From contig JAFMQQ010000077.1 in assembly GCA_017354595.1 (NCBI GenBank), positions 1 to 9,284 on the forward strand: a stretch of 9,284 nucleotides of DNA, given 5' to 3'. A model generated the notes under the pieces. The model was not told where the DNA came from and did not search any database. It saw nothing but the letters and a program-made list of their open reading frames with translations. Each line of letters starts with the position of its first letter. The first letter of the stretch is position 1. Shown here piece after piece: positions 7,201 to 9,284 of the stretch. Source of the stretch: Micromonosporaceae bacterium (GTDB lineage Bacteria > Actinomycetota > Actinomycetes > Mycobacteriales > Micromonosporaceae). The translations under genes and the position numbers were made by a program.

Positions 7201-8593
7201 TCCCGCGGGCGGCTCACCAGTGGCGGCGAGCACGCCGCAGCAGGCGCCGTGGACCGACGTCGCCAGCTACCCGACGAAGATCATGGACAACTCCGCCGAC
7301 GTGCTGGATGGCCGGGTCTACTCGGTCGGCGGGTTCGACGGGGTACGCATCACCGGCGCCGGTTACTTCTACGACCCGGGTACCGGGGACTGGAGCCGCA
7401 TCGCCGACCTGCCGGAGGCACGCCAGAACGCGGCGGCGGGCGCGATCGGTGGCAGGCTGTACGCCGCCGGCGGTTGGAGCGCCACCGGGCTGCCGTCACC
7501 CTCCACTTTCGACTATGACCCGGCGACCGACACCTGGACGCAGCTGGCCGACGCTCCGGTCGCGGTCGCCGCGGCTGGCAAGGCGGTCCTCGGCGACCAG
7601 CTCTATCTGGTGGGTGGCTGCGCGGACTCCGCCTGCTTCCAGACCTCCACCGCGGTGGTCCGGTACGACCCCGGCAGCAACAGGTGGCGGCGGCTGGCCG
7701 ACTACCCGGAGCCGGCCGGCCATCTCGGCTGTGGCGCGATCGCTGGCAAGCTGTACTGCACCGGCGGTATCGACAACTTCAGCGCCGTGCGTACCAGCAC
7801 CTACGCCTACGATCCGGCCACCGACACCTGGACGCCGAAGGCGAGCCTGCCGATCCCGAACTGGGCCTTCGCCAGCTCCGCGGCGAACGGCCAGCTGATC
7901 GTCTCCGGCGGTGTCACCCTCGGCGAGGGCGGGTTCGTGCAGCACAACATGGGCTTCCGGTACGACCCGGCGACCGACGCGTGGACTCAGCTGCCCAACG
8001 CCAACCACGTGTCGTACCGGGCGGCGGGCGCGTGTGGCTTCTACAAGATCGGTGGCGCGATCGCAGGCAGTGCCACGCAGTCCGATGTGGAGCTGCTGCC
8101 CGGGTTCGACGCCTGCGGCGAGGTACCGGATGTCCCGTGGTTCTCGATCGGGTCGGGCAGCGCCACGCTCCAGCCGGGGCAGAGCGTCACGGTGACGACC
8201 ACTGTGGACGGTCGGGTGGACCAGCCCGGTACCTACCTGGCCGGCATCGCGGTCGCCGAGGACACGCCGTACATCCTGCAGCCGATCGGTGTCACGATGA
8301 CCGTCACGCCGCCGAAGACCTGGGGCAAGGTCGCCGGGGTGGTCACCGCGGTCGGGTGCGACGGTGCGCGTACGGCGTTGTCGGACGCGACCGTCCAGAT
8401 TGACTGGTCGGGTGGGCGGCACCTGCTGATGACCGGGCCGGACGGCGGCTACGGCTGGTGGGCGGATAAGCGGACCGGAAAGCTGACCGTGGCGGTGGCG
8501 AAGGACGGGTACCAGCCGCAGGTCACCGAGGTGCGCATCCGGGCCGGCGGGACCGTACCGGTCGACTTCGACCTGCTACCGAGGGAGTGCTGA
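4232..8593 (+). CDS. Secreted bacillopeptidase F-like S8 (subtilisin) serine protease with carboxypeptidase-regulatory-like, anchor-J-like, Ig-like and Kelch modules
   Basis: The product is 1453 aa. It opens with a signal peptide (about 1-41) and a probable I9-like propeptide (about 42-165). The S8 catalytic domain (about 168-483) has D199 in IDTG, H245 in NGHGTHT, oxyanion N346 in SNGNSGP and S416 in DGTSMAAPH, so the triad is intact. SGEWMLAPRD and IINNSWG are like bacillopeptidase F. Next come carboxypeptidase-regulatory-like beta-sandwiches at about 486-570 and 572-660. A choice-of-anchor-J/MAM-like jelly roll follows at about 671-826, opening FDDMRLPAGW and closing with a WWQVDDVQIG segment. 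Further modules are a third regulatory-like domain (about 831-920), Ig-like strands (about 925-975), a Kelch propeller (1007-1295; six GG and five YDP signatures), Ig-like strands (1303-1362) and a last regulatory-like domain (1366-1453). No sortase motif or membrane anchor is visible, so it is probably released or held by its binding modules. Confidence 0.92.
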   Translation: MTRHPRSVLARRPFAAAVALAMLAFLSPVATSTGPGTTAPADKLQPALLASFATSPTRDFWVRFDQRADLSAAPGIANWDDRGRYVYQRLQSTARAAQGPARALLDSERVDYTAYTISNAIYVPGGTRDLALRLAGLGAVAEVRAPTRYALVEPVRRAAAGTGTASPDGVEWGVANIHADQVWAQFGVRGEGITVASIDTGVQFDHPALVRQYRGNNGDGTFDHNYNWFDAAGTCQGAPCDNNGHGTHTMGTMVGDDGAGNQVGVAPAAKWIEANGCCPTDKALVDSGEWMLAPRDLAGDNPDPSKRPHIINNSWGSQVPTNDPFMEDVIAAWQAAGIFAVFSNGNSGPGCQTSGSPGSRTLTYSVGAYDQNNTIASFSGRGTGQDATVKPNISAPGVAVRSSVPNNQYATFDGTSMAAPHVAGAVALLWSAAPALIGDIPGTRELLDETAVDTPDPECGGTASDNNVYGQGRLDALALLEAAPIGDTGRLAGTVTDAQTGQPVGGATVTITGPITRHLSTGTDGSFSVLLPVGGYTVTVAKFRYVDATRSATVTHATTTTLDFALAAVPMVTVSGRVTDGSGHGWPLYAKVSVADTPIDPVYTDPATGRYSIAVPAGQSFSIEVEAQTPGYLPSQSTVDTSSDRVLDAALKVDPASCSAAGYRYRTGARANFDDMRLPAGWSVADQQNQGQVWRFNDPLDRTNRTGGSGGFAIADYFADGSTGSRDNSLVSPVMDLSTVADPAISYRTDYFSQPSDTVVDVELSLDAGATWTSLQHFSGDANGPQSVPIPQAAGQPEVRVRWHYATATFGTWWQVDDVQIGAPQCVPAAGGLVVGNVLDQNTGAGVNAATVRGGDGTGEVATTTATPGDPALPDGFFSLFSPATGGPAAEVLSAGKTGYTSGQTQVQVTPDAVTAAQLRLPAGRLTIQPSTVDATVQLGQASSRTFTVTNTGSAPASFALSEQSGGFSLLGTGAPLREIPGDFRPGAGPPAGGSPVAASTPQQAPWTDVASYPTKIMDNSADVLDGRVYSVGGFDGVRITGAGYFYDPGTGDWSRIADLPEARQNAAAGAIGGRLYAAGGWSATGLPSPSTFDYDPATDTWTQLADAPVAVAAAGKAVLGDQLYLVGGCADSACFQTSTAVVRYDPGSNRWRRLADYPEPAGHLGCGAIAGKLYCTGGIDNFSAVRTSTYAYDPATDTWTPKASLPIPNWAFASSAANGQLIVSGGVTLGEGGFVQHNMGFRYDPATDAWTQLPNANHVSYRAAGACGFYKIGGAIAGSATQSDVELLPGFDACGEVPDVPWFSIGSGSATLQPGQSVTVTTTVDGRVDQPGTYLAGIAVAEDTPYILQPIGVTMTVTPPKTWGKVAGVVTAVGCDGARTALSDATVQIDWSGGRHLLMTGPDGGYGWWADKRTGKLTVAVAKDGYQPQVTEVRIRAGGTVPVDFDLLPREC
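6139..6151. repeat. GTCCACNGTGGAC palindrome, copy 4 (inside protease gene, perfect)
   Basis: GTCCACTGTGGAC is read as Ser-Thr-Val-Asp (tcc act gtg gac). The ACT threonine codon is uncommon in this gene, hinting that the DNA motif rather than the peptide is being kept. Confidence 0.7.
6442..6454. repeat. GTCCACNGTGGAC palindrome, copy 5 (inside protease gene, one mismatch)
   Basis: GTCCACAGTGGCC is read in the same phase as the other coding copies (tcc aca gtg gcc), with a rare ACA codon. The preceding ct makes CTGTCCACA, one base from the actinobacterial DnaA box TTGTCCACA, which is probably coincidental. Confidence 0.55.
7021..7033. repeat. GTCCACNGTGGAC palindrome, copy 6 (inside protease gene, perfect)
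   Basis: GTCCACCGTGGAC, with perfect arms and a central C, again encodes Ser-Thr-Val-Asp in the same phase. It lies in the Ig-like segment before the Kelch propeller. Confidence 0.65.
8197..8209. repeat. GTCCACNGTGGAC palindrome, copy 7 (inside protease gene, one mismatch)
   Basis: GACCACTGTGGAC is identical to the intergenic copy at 3991-4003. It is read as Thr-Thr-Val-Asp in the same phase as the other coding copies, with an ACT codon. Confidence 0.6.
8581..8587 (+). promoter_or_regulatory. Ribosome binding site of gene 5, inside the protease 3' end
   Basis: GAGGGAG lies eight bases before ATG at 8596 and within the last codons of the protease gene. Ribosomes ending on gene 4 would sit over this site, pointing to translational coupling. 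Confidence 0.7.
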
Positions 8594-8595
8594 GG

Positions 8596-9284
8596 ATGCG
8601 ACATCGCACGCCGGTGGCGCTGGTCGCCGTGCTGCTCGCCCCGCTCGCGGTCGCCATGCCGGCCGCCGCTGCCGCCGCCACGGTCGCGCTGGCCGGTACG
8701 GTGACCGATGGCAGCGGACACGGCTGGCCGCTGTACGCGAAGGTCGCCGCGGCGACCGCGGACGGCGCCGCGGCCGGCAGCACCTGGACCGACCCGGTCA
8801 CCGGGAAGTACCGGCTCCAGCTCGCCCCGCAGACCGGGTACACGCTGACGGTTTCGCCGGGGTACCCGGGCTACCAGAGCGTGACGCGCAGCGTGAGCGT
8901 CGGCGATGGCGACCTCGACCTGCCGGTGCCGGTACCGGTCAGCGCCGGGACCTGCGCCGCGCCCGGGTACGCCAGCACCAGCCTGGGCCGGCCCGAGACG
9001 TTCGACACCGGTTCGCCGCCCGACGGATGGACGGTCGTCGACAACCTGGGTACCGGCCAGGTGTGGCAGTTCGGCGACCCGTTCGGGCAGTCCAACCTCA
9101 CCGGCGGGGCGGACGGCTTCACGATGGTGGACAGCTTCTTCTACCCGCTCGCGGAGGTGGACACCGCGCTGGTCAGCCCGCCGATGGACCTGTCCGGGAC
9201 GGTCGCGCCGGTGATCGGGTTCCGGCAGGACTTCCTGTCGATCGCGGTGGCGCCGGCGACCGCCGACGTGGACGTGAGCATCGA
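8596..9284 (+). CDS. Secreted modular protein, 5' part only, paralogous to the middle of the upstream protease
   Basis: The frame stays open to the window end, showing 229 residues. ATG at 8596 is chosen for its GAGGGAG site and the signal peptide that follows (residues 1-28, basic start, hydrophobic core, run of Ala before TVALAG). Residues 29-115 are a carboxypeptidase-regulatory-like beta-sandwich carrying VTDGSGHGWPLYAKV, identical over 15 residues to the second such domain of the protease. Residues about 136-229 begin a choice-of-anchor-J/MAM-like domain (PPDGWTVVDN, GQVWQFGDPF, LVSPPMDLSG), again matching the protease's next module. No peptidase domain precedes these modules, so it is likely a non-catalytic binding or adhesion partner, or a protein with its enzymatic part further downstream. 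It lies 2 nt after the protease stop and is probably in one operon with it. Confidence 0.88.
   Translation, partial: MRHRTPVALVAVLLAPLAVAMPAAAAAATVALAGTVTDGSGHGWPLYAKVAAATADGAAAGSTWTDPVTGKYRLQLAPQTGYTLTVSPGYPGYQSVTRSVSVGDGDLDLPVPVPVSAGTCAAPGYASTSLGRPETFDTGSPPDGWTVVDNLGTGQVWQFGDPFGQSNLTGGADGFTMVDSFFYPLAEVDTALVSPPMDLSGTVAPVIGFRQDFLSIAVAPATADVDVSI

Overview
The window is high-GC DNA (about 70% by eye) with the third-codon-position G/C bias of an actinomycete. The abundance of GGTACC, the many long antisense open frames and the kinds of secreted proteins encoded would suit Micromonosporaceae or a close relative. That placement is inference. All five genes read on the + strand. Every one encodes a product with an export signal or a membrane anchor, so this is a stretch of cell-surface and secreted proteins. 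I see no tRNA, rRNA, CRISPR array, transposase, integrase or phage gene.

Layout. (1) 2-667 is the 3' part, or possibly the whole, of a single-pass membrane protein with a Pro/Ala-rich outer stalk and a small unrecognised C-terminal domain. (2) 810-2888 encodes a secreted DUF6351-type alpha/beta-hydrolase-like protein of 692 aa. (3) 2981-3958, read from a TTG start, encodes a membrane-anchored protein with a C-terminal CBM6/CBM35-like domain. (4) 4232-8593 encodes a 1453-aa secreted bacillopeptidase F-like S8 protease with beta-sandwich modules and a six-bladed Kelch propeller. (5) 8596-9284, running off the window, begins a secreted protein whose first two modules are paralogous to the middle of the protease.

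Functional reading. Genes 4 and 5 are only 2 nt apart, and the ribosome binding site of gene 5 lies inside the end of gene 4, so they are very probably co-transcribed and translationally coupled. Genes 1 and 3 share a plan of basic inner segment, one membrane helix, low-complexity stalk and small beta-rich outer domain. They look like surface sensors or anchors. Genes 2 and 4 look like exported hydrolases. A joint role in handling extracellular polymers fits but is not shown.

Non-coding and superimposed signals. The most striking is a 13-bp palindrome, GTCCACNGTGGAC. It occurs four times with perfect arms and three times with one mismatch, both between genes and inside the protease gene. The 273-bp gap before the protease gene holds five palindromes. 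An 18-bp-period tandem duplication covers the stop codon of the DUF6351 gene. I find no clear evidence of a complete new defence or mobile system. The palindrome family and the nested Kelch/Ig architecture are the best leads.
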